From: Acestrorhynchus altus
Taxonomy: Eukaryota > Chordata > Actinopteri > Characiformes > Acestrorhynchidae
Length of the DNA stretch: 64,000 nt
Reading direction: 5' to 3'
NCBI GenBank assembly: GCA_034509495.1
Contig: CM067513.1
Span: 18,711,049-18,775,048 of the forward strand
Shown piece after piece: positions 11,901 through 24,164 of this stretch. The translations under genes and the position numbers were made by a program. The stretch's first letter is position 1, and each line of letters opens with the position of its first letter. Under the pieces are notes generated by a model, which had not been told where the DNA came from, ran no database searches, and saw nothing but the letters and a program-made list of their open reading frames with translations.

Positions 11901-14900
11901 ACTACCAAAATAGTTTATTTATTAGTTTAGTTTATTTATTATTAGATATAGTTTTGTTTTCATGGGAGTGAAATATACACACTAAATGGACAAAAGTATT
12001 GGGACACATGCTACTTCAAAATCAAGGGTATTAAAATAATTGATCCTGCCTTTTTGCTGATGTTGTCTCATCTGTTCAAGCAAGGCTTTCTACTAGGTTT
12101 TGGAGGATTGCTGCAAGGATCTGAATACATCTGACTCCAATGTTAGTGGGGTCTGGATGTTGGATGATCACCACCCCATCAACTAAAAGTACCTGAATGC
12201 ACTGATTAGAAAAACTACCCACAAACATTTGGACATACAGTGTATTTTGACGGGAACTGAAGCACTGAAAAATTGTATACTACATTTAGACTAATTAAAA
12301 TGAACATTTATTCATAACCTCAATCACAGAAACAAAGGCCCACTATGTGTCTTGCACCTGGTATCTGCCTTTGGCACACTGACAAGAACCTTATTCCTCT
12401 GCGCCTTTTCCAAGCCAAAAGCTCCCAGTTAAAAGCATGTTTCGCACTAACTGACTAACCTTCCTACCCCAGTTTCCAAATGAGCAAATCTCCCAAAAGA
12501 CTATGGGCTTGTGAAGCAGTGCAGTGTATGGTGAGGTCAGGGGCACTGTAGGATTGAGGTAATGGCTGTCATGCTGCCCATAGCAGGCTGGAGGGTCACT
12601 ATATATCCCAATCATTTTTTTCTATGATCTCACTGAGTGGCCATATTTGAATTTGGGAAACTTTTAGCAGTTGAGATTGCCAGTAGTGAGGGGAAATATA
12701 TTGTGATTTACAGCCACACTAGTGATTGGAAGGCAAACATAACCTCTCTGAAAAGTGACGTATTTGAATTAAATGCATTTAAAAAGTCCAGCAAATAAAT
12801 AAATTAATAATTCATAATAACATGGCATTAGTACTCTTATTAAATTAGTGACCTGAGTCTTGTTTTCAAACTCAGTATATAATATTCAGAGTATTTTTAA
12901 TGCAGCCACTGTCGAAAAAAACTGACACTTTTCTATTAAAATTTAATTTAGGTCTATTATTTCCATCAGACTTCTGTATAAAAAGTGATATTACCATGAA
13001 ATTGGAGTCTTGTCAGAGAATTCAACTGTTTTTTCCTGTTTGCCATGTCCATGGTAACACAACACAAGGCTTAACTAAGATACTGGGTTGGACCAACTGA
13101 TTCCGGAGCTGATCCACTCCTATCTGCCTGAACACCCTAAAAAGAAAAATGACGTAATACAAGACACATCTGGATGCAGTTGTGCTGAATATCAAGCACT
13201 CACTTGCTGTATTATGATGTGTGGAAAAAAACGACAAAAGAAAAAAGTAAAGAGAAAAGCATTAGGCAAAGGGAGGGCACACTAAAACATATTTATGGTT
13301 ATTAATTTGCTTGTTGAGAATATACAGAAAGTTGTGGATACAATAAAGGCAATGTTTCTTTAATTCAAGTCTACAAACAGTGATTATCAAATGCAGTTTG
13401 CAATGATTAGTTGGCTAAACTACATGTAAACAGCAGAAAGAGAAAGCTATCACCAGCTGCAAAAAAGATTTCAGAGGAAGCAGGTAGTCAAAAACGATCA
13501 ACTGACCTCAAAAGACCTACAGCAAGATTTGGTACTGAGCTTTCCGTTTGCACATATACTGTAATGGCATATGTCTATGCCATTACACCTCACTGACCTA
13601 AAAGCAGCAGAAAAGTCAGCTCCAATCAAAACCATATAAATACGCCACATACTTTTTGTGTCTCTGCTCTGTGGAGAAACAAAACAAAACTGGAACCTAT
13701 TGGGCCTATGGATCAGCAGCATGTCAGGAATGCTTGGGCATCACTGGACCTTCCAACATGATAATGATCCCACAAACATATCAAAGCCCACCAAGGCAGC
13801 TGCAGCAAGCTGTCTGTGAGGAAGATTTCTAAGGAACAGTTCCAGAAACTGGTGTCTGGTTATGCAACACATTTGCAGCAGGTCATAATAGCAAAACAGT
13901 GCTCTACTAAGTACTGGTCAAAGATGCTGGTCATTAAGCAGTTGAATAATTCTGAGAGTGCAGTAGTCATAAACTTCTTGTGTTGTATTTGGAGAAACCA
14001 CTTGTTATATTAGTTGTATTTAAATCATTCTTGCATGACTGGTTTGTAGCAGGCAGGTAAAAGTTAGTAAATGTAAAAAAAAAATTGGTATTTCTTTTTT
14101 TGAATACTTGTTATTGTAAGTAATGTTATTACTTAATCAATACATACATATAATGTACACGTCACTTATTATACAATGATATATTATTAAAAGTAATCAA
14201 ATTTGACTCCATAACAACCGACACTCTATTTTTGTTTTTTTAATTAAACCCCTTTTGTAATCTAAAGGAAAAAAATTATACACACAGGACATGAAAGGTC
14301 TACAAAACATTATATAAGTGTTTGGATATCCCAGTGAGCACTGTTAAATCAATTGTGAGCAATTGGAAGGAACTGCATCTTTCCACTAAGCATTATGGTG
14401 CTGGTAGGTTTTTTTTTGTTTTTTGGGGTTTTTTTTTTTTGGAGTTTGGCAGAAAGTAACAAAGTGACTCTTCTAAAATATGAGATAAGCTTTTGTTGTC
14501 AGATGAGCTAAAGATGGGAATGGGTATATTTAACTTGAAGTAATAATCTGTCAGGAAGATTGAACACAAATTTCCATTTCCACACTTTCCACACTTACAA
14601 ACAATGAATTTTTCTTTTTTTATTATTTAATCTGCAACTCTAATATAGTAATTTGTTGAATCAACTCACTACCATTATTTGAGTCTCCCCTCAAATTCAG
14701 TCAAGACATGAACATATAACAGTCTTTAGACCTAAGTGTACTCCTGCAGGTAGAAGTCATTCACCATAACACCTTGGGGAATCAATTCCTGACTGACGTG
14801 CTATAAAACAGGAGAGGAGAACAGGAGGCGTCTGTGTTTGATTATGAGATCATATCATAAACTGCCAAAACCCTTCTGTGTGCCTGGTCACTCACATGTC

Positions 14901-15546
14901 ACCACAAAGGGCCAAAAGACATCAGAAATGTCTGAAGCACACACAACAAAAGGGTCTTAGCAATAACAGGAAGTCTTTTGGTTTGACCTTTCAGGTGGCC
15001 TCCAAGCATCTGTATTCTGCTCTGTTTGGTTGCCATGCATAATTGCAGAAGAACGAGTTGCAAAGGGAAGAAGGACACCATAAACATAGCAGCCAAATCC
15101 TCTGGCAGGGTGCTGCAGAGTGAGCGATGCTGGAATATGCAGTCTGAAAGGAAAATTGAGCTAAATACAGCATCTACTTAGCATCAGACTTCCAAGCTCA
15201 CAGCAAGTGAAGCTTGAACTATACATATGCATAATGTGATACATAACAAAATCCAGTCATAGACCAGAATACAGTATGGAACAGGTCACATACTGTTTCA
15301 GTTACTGGCTGATGGAAGGGAAAATGTAGATTTTGACATTACGTCTTAGAATCATCATTCACAAATTTCCAAAATAAAATGGATTTTTGTAAATGTATAA
15401 TGGAAACAATAAGGGCTATTCAAACTTATTCAGTCCAAAGGTAGCTGCCTCAAAGTGGATTAATGAAAAATGGAAAAAGAATGACATTGATTTACACATT
15501 CCTAATAGGTTATAGTTGAAAAATAGTTGGGGGTTGAAATATATAC

Positions 15547-15632
<86 letters not shown>

Positions 15633-18600
15633 TTATAAGTTATGTAAGTAGTAACTGTTTTAGTAAAAGTCTATGGAGGGATCAGTTTTATCAAGGGGAT
15701 GCATGGAGCATGTAAATTGGAATAACCGTCAGAAAGGTCAGGTGCTTCTAACAACCTTGCCTCTACTGGCTTGTCAGGGCTGAATTGCTTGGATTTTAGT
15801 GGGAGTCAACAGTCAAAAGCAATACACTGTCAATGTCATACAAAAATCCATTTTGCCAATTTTTGCCAAGTGAAAATGTTATGATGATTAGGCCAATAGA
15901 AATGCACCAAAATGACTTGGAATAAAATAGTTTTTACATTAATAAAAAGGTTTATTTCTGTCTCATGTAAAGTTAACAGCGTCATATGTTTTTCAGACCA
16001 AATTGATTTCACTTATAGTTGATATTTGCACATTTATAGTATTTATAATGTTGCAGGAGATGGCCGAATCAAAAGTTAAGACACCCAAAGAACACCTTTG
16101 TATTTTGTAACATATTTATACATATGGATTTGATCTTCATTGTAACAATATTAATAGTCATCAGTTAAATAAATATTATTTGCAAAATATAATTATTAGA
16201 AGTTTTTCTTATGATGAAAAGGTTAGGACAGCCTACACCCTAAAAGCTACTATTTCCTCTTTTGACTGAAATAATGTCATTCAGATGTTTCATATAACCC
16301 ACTCCTCCATGCAGAATTTCTTCCAGCTATGTGATGTTTCAGAATCAGTCTTTTTTAGACAGTCATTTTTCTCAAGCTTGTTGCATCCTCTGATACAATA
16401 AAGATTTCAGCAGTCCGTGGTGCAGCTGATGAGCTGGTGAGCTGATTTCAGGCATGTTAAGTAGAAAAAAATGTAGCGGGGCCCAAACTTTACCTCACAA
16501 GAAAAATGCATTTCTGATAATTATGTTTTATAAATAATTTTTTAAAGATTCAGTTTTATGTATTTAGTTACAGTACCTTCATCCCTCAATACTGTTAAGA
16601 TTGTGAAGATCAATTGTCCATACTTAAAAACTTTCAAAAATACAATGTTTTTCACGGAGTGTCCTAATTTTTTCAATCACTGAATGAAATCAAACCAATC
16701 TAGCATGTAAACACCCTTTGCACTCATGAACTCTGCATCAGGGGTCTTGTCAACACATCATTTATCAAACCTCTAGTTCTGTTGAGTCTGAACATCATGC
16801 TTACTGAGTAGGCAAGATAAGACCTGTTGTTCACATCCCAGACATTGTCTTGACAGAGTAATGATGCTATAGACACAATGGAGAAAAATGATTCTACCTA
16901 ATACCCTACACATGCTTGTAGTCTGTGTACAGATGTGTGCATGTACCTCAGGTTTGGGCAAAGGATCAACGTGAGCCTCCTTTTCTTCTATATCCTCAAG
17001 AAGTTCCTGCAAACGCTCTTTCTCCTTCTGTGTCATCAGTACCACATTGCCCCCGCCTCCTGCAAGCTGCATCAAACACAAACAACACATTATCTTCAAC
17101 ATGGAATGATTGAGATAAACATAAATGATATAATGCTGAATTTTAATGTAATCTTCCCTTTCACTACATCCCAAATATAGTGAATCAGCCAAGACACGAT
17201 TATTGTCTTTAGTTTGGCACTGAAACTATGAGAGGATTTTTAACATTTCTGTATAATTAATTGACAGATAGATAAACAAAATCATTCAAAAACAGATTCT
17301 AGACCAGGACAACAGTTTTATGTCTGGTTTCTGCCATCACCACCATCAGCACTACTGACATATTGCACATCAGCCCACGTCAGTGGTTTGCATGTTTGTA
17401 TTTTAATTATTGAATTATGTAGAAATTTTGAAACAATTGGTTAAAAACTACAAATGTAGAACAACATACAGAAAATGAGTAAGATGTAAAGATGACTGCA
17501 TTACTGTAACAGCTTTGTGATATTTTTGTCCATTTTGTACATAACATTAAGTAACATATACAGTGTCAGATACCCATGTCAGGAATATTGAATATATTTA
17601 ATTCTTAGCCAAATTACCACTGTGGAGCAGCATTATGACACACGTACTTCTTGCTCCTGGATACTCCCTAGGGTCAAGAAGTGTAATTTGGGCTTTAAAC
17701 CATCACTAAAAGATATGCATTACATGTGCATTTCTGCACAAGCTGAGAAACAAAGAACTGTCACTGAAAGTGAATCAAGCATGTTGCAGTAGAGTAATAT
17801 TACAGGATTTTACACAAATTTGCAGTGTTACACAGTTCTTGAGAGTACTAGAGTTACATAGTGATGTTAGCAGTTTTTTGAGCCCAGTGTGGCAAGGAGA
17901 TGACTGCAGTAAAAGGAGCATCACTTTGATTGCATTCAATGTTACATAAAACATTGAAATTTAGCCATTAATGTGTTTAATGTTTGAAAAAGCCATATTC
18001 AAACAGTTTAATTTTGATGTGCTCAACCTTATTTCTATCTATTAAATGTCTGGAATGTTGAAAAGTGGCCTACTTGTTCACCCACAGAGCCCTTGAACTG
18101 ACATGCAGTCAACATACCTCAATGTTTTTCTTGACAAAATCTTGCCTGTGCTTGCTCTTGCCCACTGTGGTCTGACTGCTGTCTGTCTGCTTGTCTCGCC
18201 TCACCTTCTGACCCCCATCTACAGAGCCTGAAGAGTCAGCATGCACTCCGACCTCTGTGTAGAGTCCCAAGCATACAGGAGACTGAGCTAGTAAGCACAG
18301 TCTGAAATTCTTTGCTCACTTCTATATAAGGGTAAGTTATATACACTTTGTCTCAAAATGCTTGAAACACTTGGGTTTGAAAAGGGAATGTGTTCCTCTT
18401 TACTGCTGTAATAGCCTCTATTTTTCTGAAAAGGCTTTATATTAAAGGTTGATGTGAAGCCCCACCCCCCTGATAAAACCTTTGGAAGGACAAATGGGGA
18501 ATAAACACAGACCCTCAAAGGGTTAACTTTAACTGAATAACATTTATTGAAAAGCCTAAATTCACCTTATCTGGGTGCGCACAAACAATATACATTCAAA

Positions 18601-21600
18601 TGTTGCTGGACATTCCTTCACTGCTGACACTGATGTTGAACTTCTCAGCCACTGACTGTCTAGTCCCTGTAGAGAAGTATTGCCAAAAGAGTAGAGACCC
18701 TGATAAACATGAACCTATTGACACCATAAAGCTCCCCAGCATTGAGCTGTTAAGCAGTGGAACTGTGCTCTCTGGAATTATAGAGCTCCATCCAGTACAT
18801 TTGGGAAGAGTTGGAGTAAGGTGGGGTGGTGAACATCCAATATCCTGGCTTCACGTATACTCTTGTAACTAAATGCAAACAAATCCTCACTCCAAAATTT
18901 ATTCTAAAGCCTTCCCTGGACAGTAGAGACAGTTAATCCAATAAAAGCAAGGTCAATTTTATTCATACCCTTGTACTTGTATCCAAATAGTGACCATAAG
19001 TAAATCTTTCTCTATATTTAAGTTAGTCAGAATAACCCCTCCAAACAATCCCTTAGTTGGTCTAATCATTGAACAGGAATGAAAAATGCCATCAGACAAA
19101 ACTAAACATCTGGTCTTTGTATAAACTTTGGACAGGATTATCTGCAAGGCCAGGACTCCCTCTAGTGTACAATAAGCACAAATTAATAAGGTCTAAACAT
19201 AGTAAGCAGCAACCCACTTTATAACCCATCCTTACCTTTGTTATTCAGTCTGATTGGACTTAAGGTATTGTTTTCATCTGGAACCTGAGTACCAAACAAA
19301 GGTACAAAGTCCATTTCTTCACTGCAAGCTGTTAGAGAGAATGGAGTTAGGCAACAATAATTCCACAGGTAACAAAGTTTTTGTGGACTTATATATCAAC
19401 CTTGCTTTATAACTTAGAATTAAACAAACTGTTATTGGGTATCTAATCATGATATACTGTATATGAACAATGATTCCCCCCCCCCCCTCACAGAATGAGC
19501 CTCATTCTGTGAGTAATCCAACTTCAGTGTGGACATGGTTAAACTACAGTAGGTTGTATTAGTAGATATATATTCACTGAGTATCAAGTTTGAAAAACTA
19601 CACTAATAGAGGAATGGCCTTCTTGCTCACAAATCAACCTGATTTCTTCATGACATGGATTCTACCAACATTCTTTGAGATTCTGCTCCAGCATCACGTA
19701 ATTCCTGCAGGATTCTGAAATTCAAATGTAAATGTACACATTGACATACTGTGCTTGTACACAGGGGAATGTGTCCTCTACATTTTTCCCATCCACATAG
19801 TGAAACACACACAAACACATTAGTGAATTCACAGACTAGGGGGCAGTGAGCATGTATGATCAGAGCAGTGGGCAGACCTATCTGTGCCCAGGGAGCAGCT
19901 GGGAGTCATGGGCACTTTAGTAATCAAGGGCAGTAGTCAATGGCACGTCAGTAATCATTCAGTAATTGGACTAACAACCTTCCAGTCACAAGGCTGGTTC
20001 CCTAACCACCTGGTTCCCAAACAGCTGCCATCATCTGTAGAACGTATGCTCACTTAGGTTCTGTATTGGCAGATTAGAAAACTCCATGGATGTGTAGATG
20101 TACAGGTATTACTAATAATTTTTTGGTAAGTGTGTGTAACTGCCATACTTTTCATGACTTCATAAACACAACAAACTGAAACCCTCAAAGTTCCATACAG
20201 GGATATTATAGTAATATAGGGGAGTGATTAGTGCATTGTGAAGCAGTAACTGTGTTTCCACCCTACATAAAAAAGCAAGTCAATAACAAGCTACAGATTC
20301 AGTAGATACATTTGGAAAAGAGATGTGTGAATGTGACAGACCTTTAATTTTTAAGACTGTACATTTTAAAGCAGAATTGTGAATGAACTGACAACATAGA
20401 GAGGTTGTTGTTGTTGTTGTTTTTCTTTGTTTGTAAATTGTCCAATAATTAATTGTAAGATTAATTGTAAGAAATTGGAGGCAAATGACCCACGATATGG
20501 CGATAGATTAATAATGCACTTGTACCATTTTAAAATGCAATGAACTTGTCATGTCTCTGTCGTGTTCTAGTCCTGTTTACCTTTTGTCTCAGTTGTTATT
20601 TTCCCATGTGCTCCAAGTGCATGCTTTGTGTTTGTTTTGGTCTTGTCTCCTCCCTTTCCCATCTGTGTCTCATTTGTACCCCTGCCGCTTCGTAATCAGT
20701 GGTTCCAGGTATGTCCAATGTTGTGTTGTACTTAAGACCCTTTTGTCTCTGTTTGTCTTTGTCAGTCCTTTGGTTTCCCAATCTGTATGTTAGTGTAACT
20801 CGCTTTGGTTTGTTTGTTTGTAGACTTTGTTTTTTTCATAGTTTGTTTGTTAGTTGAGATTCTGTTGGTTTGTGTGTTATAAGTCTGTTCCCATGCTGTT
20901 CCTTTGTTTGTATAGAGTTTTTGTGTCAGTTTGAGTACCCCAGTTTTTGTTTGTTAGTACCCCATGTTGGTTTTTCTTTATTTTATTAAATTCCTCAACC
21001 CCAGTGTTTACCTCCGCTTCCCTAGTCCTTGTCTGTCCAGCACCCCAACCCTGACAGAGCTTTTGAATATTACATATCATTAAGAATATTCATATACTTA
21101 TATTTTTATACTTTACAATATATAAAATGGTTAAATATCCTGCATGAATGAAATAAAACAAAGTTCTGCTACCATGTGCTACCATAAACCTAAAGAAACA
21201 AAACATAAAGCAACTGTGTTCCAGACAACACTGCTAAAGCATGGAGTTTATCCATGATTCACTTCTTTGCTGAACTGCGCAGCCGGAGGGTGGGGGATTA
21301 CTCTGCTCTGTATCTACGGAGGAGCTCACTGCACTTGTTTCCTATATGATAGATGTCTCTGTCTGCTCACATACTCAAGCTTGCCTTAGGTAGAGAGCAG
21401 ATGAGAGAACTCTTGCTTAAATACATGGAATTAAACATAGTAGCTCCATTCCATTCCACAGGTTACTTCAGCAGTATCCTTGTGTTCCCTACTCATGTGA
21501 TATCAGCTAAGTGGTAAAATTGTAATTTGGAATGTCCTACAATATTATCAGGTAAACAGATATTGTGTTGTAATTTAGTGATGAGTGTCTGCGATTGAAC

Positions 21601-23988
21601 TCAGAAGATGTAATGACTGACAGGTGAACTTACTGATGGTGCCGCCATAGCCTGTTGGTTTGGTAAACAGCCTTATGATTGGAAGGTTGTCTATTCGATT
21701 CCCTGAACTGGCAGGACATGACTGAAGTGCCCTTGAGCAGGGCACTTAACTCCCCAGTGGACAGGGCTGCCCACTGCTCAGAGCATGTGTGCTCACTGCC
21801 CCTAATATGTGTGTATTCCACTGAGTAAGATGCGGAGGACGAATTCCCCTGTGGGTCTGTATGCAAGTGTTTGAATTACTGTCAACTTCCTGTGCAGTGA
21901 TAAACTGATACTCTATACCCACTACTCCCTAGATAGTTTCAAATTCCATTTGAAGTGAACATTTTTTCTTCCATATGGTTTGGAATCTCAGTTAAAATGA
22001 CTGAACTTCCTGTGTGGTCCACTGTGGGGTGACTGGAACATACATAATGGGTAATAGCACTGTCATCAAAAAGATTGCGGTCATGGCCACTTATCGTATA
22101 AAAGTCGGTGAAGTAATTATCACAACAGGCCAACTATAAACAAAACCAGTTTACTGCCATTATACATTATTTATACATTATAAATTGACAATAAATAAGG
22201 ATAAAAACATTTTAGAAGTTCATGAAAAAGGAGTAACACCAGAACCTACTTTTTAATTAGCTGTTTCTGGTAAACATTTCCTTCTCCTACTTACAGTTGG
22301 AGGACAGTTCCAAGAACAACCGAGTATTTTCTCTCTCGTCATTGCACTCTGCCACTCTTTTGGGTTTCAGATCCTACAAAGTATGTATTAAAGTGAAAAT
22401 AAACATTACAGGCCACATCCATAGTGAGATTGGATATGCATGTTCAGATGAATTCCAAACTGATTGTATTTCTGTGGACATGAATTTGAATTTGTATTAC
22501 CTCCAGTTCCTCCCAGAGTTTCTGATGAAGTTCTCTCCCTTGCTTTTTCACCTCCCTTTCATTGCAAAGCCTCATAGCCAATATCCTGTCCAGTCTTTTC
22601 ATTTTTTTGATGGCTTTTTGTAACTGAGGGTCTTCAATCACTTCATCAAGAACATGTTTAACACATAAAATCCGAAAGGGTATCAATATGGTTTCTACAG
22701 AGTGAAAATGAAATCAGTTTATGTGAATCCTGATTCTTATACCCAGTGCAGAAGTAAATGACATTGTGGATTTCACCTTCATAATTGTTTTTTTTCCTCA
22801 CCTGGTGTACATTCTCTGAAAGCTCTTAACACTACCTCTGTACACTGCGAGCATTCACAATAATCTGTTCATGATCTGATCTCTTCAGTTATCTCAATAC
22901 TCAGTTGGCCATGTAAATTGCATATTCCAAATTCTCAGATCAGAGTTAGATCTAGAAATTCCATTAGGAGAGGTGGATTTTAGCACTGTAATTATATATG
23001 TATCAGTGCATGTATCCTCTCAATCTGAATTCTCTCAAATTTCTAAGTTTGTGCATGTGTAGAACAGATCATGACATTTGAAATAAGTAAGCAGCATTTA
23101 GCACAGCACCCATAAGATAGCAACAAAAACTTTGAGCATGACTGATGAAACAAAGACTATTCTTCATCTTCTAGATGATGTATATTCATATTTTGGCTCA
23201 ATGAGTAAAAAAAAACATGATGTTTGTGTTTTATATGATTTCATGTCATGTAATGAATGTATGTCTGATTACAAATGAGAAACCTGATTACTGACTGACA
23301 CATGTAGACACAGAGTTTACCTGGTTTATCTGATTAATCAAGTGCATATTAATGTTTCTGACACAACCTTTGTTGACTTCTGAGCCATGAGATATTGTTT
23401 GGGTTCTGAGGTTTAGACCCTTTGTCTTGCAAGTTGTTTTGTGATTAATATGTTTACATTAAACATGCCTAAAGGGTCTAAGGGTCATGCCCAAACTCTG
23501 ACCCCTGCCTTGACGGTTTTGGATTGGTGGCTACAACCTGCATCACCTTTCCTTATATTATATCAATACATAAGATATGATTATTAAGATTCATTAATAA
23601 TACATTTTAATTATTAATTACAGACGTTGGTGTAGTTGGTGATATTTGATAACTTACCTTCATTGAGTGGGTTTTCAAAAGGGCAGTCTACGTTATTATC
23701 CTTGTCATTTCCACTGTTCTGTTATAACAGAACAACTGCATGATTATTACTATAATAATTAAAATTGACATGAACTTAAAGCTTGCAGCACAACTGCTAT
23801 CACATGTAGCTAAACACTACCTGTGTTTCTGAAGTGTCTGTGCTGAGGACCTCCAGTGATCCCGGTCTATCCTGGCTCACTCTGCCTAGTTCAGAGATAG
23901 ACACTCTGGACACACGACTGCCAGGTCGAGATCGGTCACTGGAAGCTGGTCGAGAGATGTCATCCAGACAGCCCTTTGTGATGTCCAT
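7873..23988 (-). CDS. fsip1: fsip1, fibrous sheath-interacting protein 1 (3' end not found)
   Basis: Eight minus-strand coding exons join in frame: 23988-23821, 23718-23658, 22694-22501, 22373-22295, 19328-19236, 18254-18118, 17066-16947 and 8040-7873. Together they are 1,020 nt (340 codons) with no stop. The predicted N-terminus (MDITKGCLDDISRPASS..) closely matches the start of vertebrate FSIP1. So do the charged helical block around residues 95-141 (KKMKRLDRILA.., VKKQG..LWEEL), the HRQDFVKKNIE motif near residue 240 and the following EKERLQELLEDIEEKE block. FSIP1 is known as a partner of the sperm-tail fibrous sheath protein AKAP4 and is linked to flagella and cilia. The protein is hydrophilic and coiled-coil-like, with no signal peptide. 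Every junction is GT-AG and the phases agree. Mammalian FSIP1 is about 580 aa, so roughly the C-terminal 40% is missing here. It lies either left of this window or in exons too diverged to recognise. The start at 23988 is chosen by homology and a strong Kozak context (A at -3, G at +4). Confidence 0.9.
8290..8563 (+). mobile_element. Tc1 transposase N-terminal remnant
   Basis: The sequence matches the start of a fish Tc1 transposase gene (CTCCAAACAAGTC, GGGTTGGGTTATAAAAAA, GATCCCCCGGAG..CATCAAA). Small deletions remove codons and break the frame. The visible open frame (about 8360-8563) is therefore not a host gene. Confidence 0.65.
8750..9030 (+). repeat. CA-bearing interspersed repeat
   Basis: GGTGGATCCAGAGCCTACAC, GGGCGCAAGGCAGGAATAC, a CA run (about 8850-8904) and GCCAATTCACC form a recurrent fish repeat unit. 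Related copies are at 49640-49880 and 58110-58330. Confidence 0.6.
9882..11074 (+). pseudogene. cluster of exon-like fragments of an unidentified gene
   Basis: Seven short plus-strand stretches look like exons: 9882-9941, 10079-10122 (donor GTACGA), 10192-10260 (donor GTAAGT), 10398-10559, 10662-10745, 10819-10914 (donor GTGAGT) and 11010-11074 (donor GTAAGA). Each follows a plausible acceptor and three are phase 0. They read as ordinary helical soluble protein (for example MEVLCIYQALVSSNVEVWKS and LMFLLAYDQLLTLAQDPSSQ). Stops close three of them (about 9939, 10557 and 10743) before any clear donor. I read this as a decayed partial gene copy lying antisense in a fsip1 intron. A short-intron working gene with misjudged boundaries is possible. 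I do not recognise the family. Confidence 0.4.
11335..11540 (+). repeat. interspersed repeat family R1, copy 1
   Basis: The core GAAAATTGTATTTCTAATAA followed by an AT-rich body is shared with 16495-16690 and 58355-58570. Each copy ends in a GTGTCC- or GTTCTAAC-like terminus. Confidence 0.5.
11975..12244. mobile_element. MITE with short terminal inverted repeats
   Basis: About 270 bp bounded by TACACACTAAATGGACAAAA and the reverse complement of TACACTGTATGTCCAAATG. Fish genomes contain many such non-coding elements. No frame of note. Confidence 0.7.
13640..14010 (+). mobile_element. DNA transposon remnant
   Basis: The string CATGATAATGATCCCACAAA (read as HDNDPT) followed by a catalytic-end-like segment ending near AGTACT is typical of decayed Tc1-type transposases in fish. 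There are several stops and no clear ends. Confidence 0.5.
14011..15555. other. fsip1 intron sequence, no feature recognised
   Basis: AT-rich, with T-rich runs near 14410-14440 and small overlapping minus-strand frames at 14899-15173 that look fortuitous. Confidence 0.5.
15556..15630. repeat. (TG)n microsatellite
   Basis: A long perfect TG run preceded by a short TA run, in a fsip1 intron. The reading frame of repeated Cys-Val across it is an artefact. Confidence 0.95.
16495..16690 (+). repeat. interspersed repeat family R1, copy 2
   Basis: The core AAAAATGCATTTCTGATAAT and the end GAGTGTCCTAATTTTTTCAA are related to the copies at 11335 and 58355. Confidence 0.5.
16947..17066 (-). CDS. fsip1: fsip1 exon (residues 245-284)
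   Basis: A 120-nt exon with acceptor ttgatgcag and donor GTACAT, phase 0 at both ends. It encodes a Gly-rich turn followed by a charged helix (MTQKEKERLQELLEDIEEKE), equivalent to the mammalian REKKRLVELLKDLDEKD segment. Confidence 0.9.
18118..18254 (-). CDS. fsip1: fsip1 exon with HRQDFVKKNIE motif (residues 199-244)
   Basis: A 137-nt exon with donor GTATGT, phase 1 to phase 0. The acceptor was set at ctctacacag because it is the only nearby AG that keeps phase 1 and an open frame. An upstream AG at about 18286 would shift the frame and create a stop. The end of the exon (KHRQDFVKKNIE) is strongly FSIP1-like. Confidence 0.85.
19236..19328 (-). CDS. fsip1: fsip1 exon (residues 168-199)
   Basis: A 93-nt exon with acceptor ctaacag and donor GTAAGG, phase 1 to phase 1. 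It encodes an acidic linker with FGTQVPDEN, similar in order and spacing to the mammalian FHTQIPPEE stretch. Confidence 0.85.
19805..20025 (-). mobile_element. tRNA-derived SINE, opposite orientation
   Basis: Read on the minus strand, GGTTAGGGAACCAGCCTTGT followed by GACTGGAAGGTTGTTAGTCC is the same kind of tRNA-like head as at 21636. The body extends toward 19805. Confidence 0.65.
20547..21056 (+). mobile_element. putative solo LTR (about 510 bp)
   Basis: It begins TGTCATGTC and ends CCCTGACA, so it has the TG..CA termini of a long terminal repeat. Five flanking bases nearly match (GAACT on the left, GAGCT on the right). The interior is T/G-rich and contains ATTTTATTAAA, a possible polyadenylation signal. 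No internal gag or pol sequence adjoins it. Confidence 0.55.
21636..21875 (+). mobile_element. tRNA-derived SINE
   Basis: The head is tRNA-like: CCTGTTGGTTTGG in the A-box position and TTCGATTCCC as a B-box. It is followed by the typical fish SINE body (GTGCCCTTGAGCAGGGCACT..). A 78-codon antisense open frame across it is not a gene. Confidence 0.75.
22295..22373 (-). CDS. fsip1: fsip1 exon (residues 142-168)
   Basis: A 79-nt exon with acceptor tttgtag and donor GTAAGT, phase 0 to phase 1. It encodes a charged segment ending ENTRLFLELSS, which matches the mammalian ENTKKFLSL motif. Confidence 0.85.
22501..22694 (-). CDS. fsip1: fsip1 exon with conserved helical block (residues 77-141)
   Basis: A 194-nt exon with acceptor ctctgtag and donor GTAATA, phase 1 to phase 0. 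It encodes the most recognisable FSIP1 segment, a basic amphipathic helix region with LQKAIKKMKRLDRILA followed by VKKQGRELHQKLWEEL. This aligns with the equivalent mammalian block with few changes. Confidence 0.92.
23658..23718 (-). CDS. fsip1: fsip1 exon (residues 57-77)
   Basis: A 61-nt exon between acceptor ataacag and donor GTAAGT, phase 0 to phase 1. It encodes an acidic, Asn-rich linker (NSGNDKDNN..). Its assignment rests on splice sites, phase and order more than on sequence similarity. Confidence 0.75.
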
Positions 23989-23998
23989 GTTAGAATGT
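23821..23998 (-). CDS. fsip1: fsip1 exon with start codon (residues 1-56)
   Basis: The acceptor (tttaaacag) precedes 23998. Ten untranslated bases come before the ATG at 23988, and the donor GTAGTG begins at 23820. It encodes the Ser/Arg-rich FSIP1 N-terminus, including RPGSR and SLEVLSTD, both conserved with mammalian FSIP1. It ends in phase 0. Confidence 0.9.
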
Positions 23999-24164
23999 CT
24001 GTTTAAATTAACATAACCATCATCATAAGGTGAACTGGTTACTACCCACCAACTAACATGAAACTAAGTCAGCAGACAACTTAATCCTGTTGAAAACAGC
24101 AGTGATCCCTTGCATCCCAAATGTGGTTCTAAGGTAGAAATATAACATTTAGAGACTAGAGAAT

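Noticed and set aside
18600..18872. A 90-codon plus-strand frame in a fsip1 intron
   Set aside because: No recognisable domain, no paired splice sites, amino-acid composition like translated intron.
22297..22623. A 108-codon plus-strand frame
   Set aside because: It is the shadow of two fsip1 exons on the other strand.
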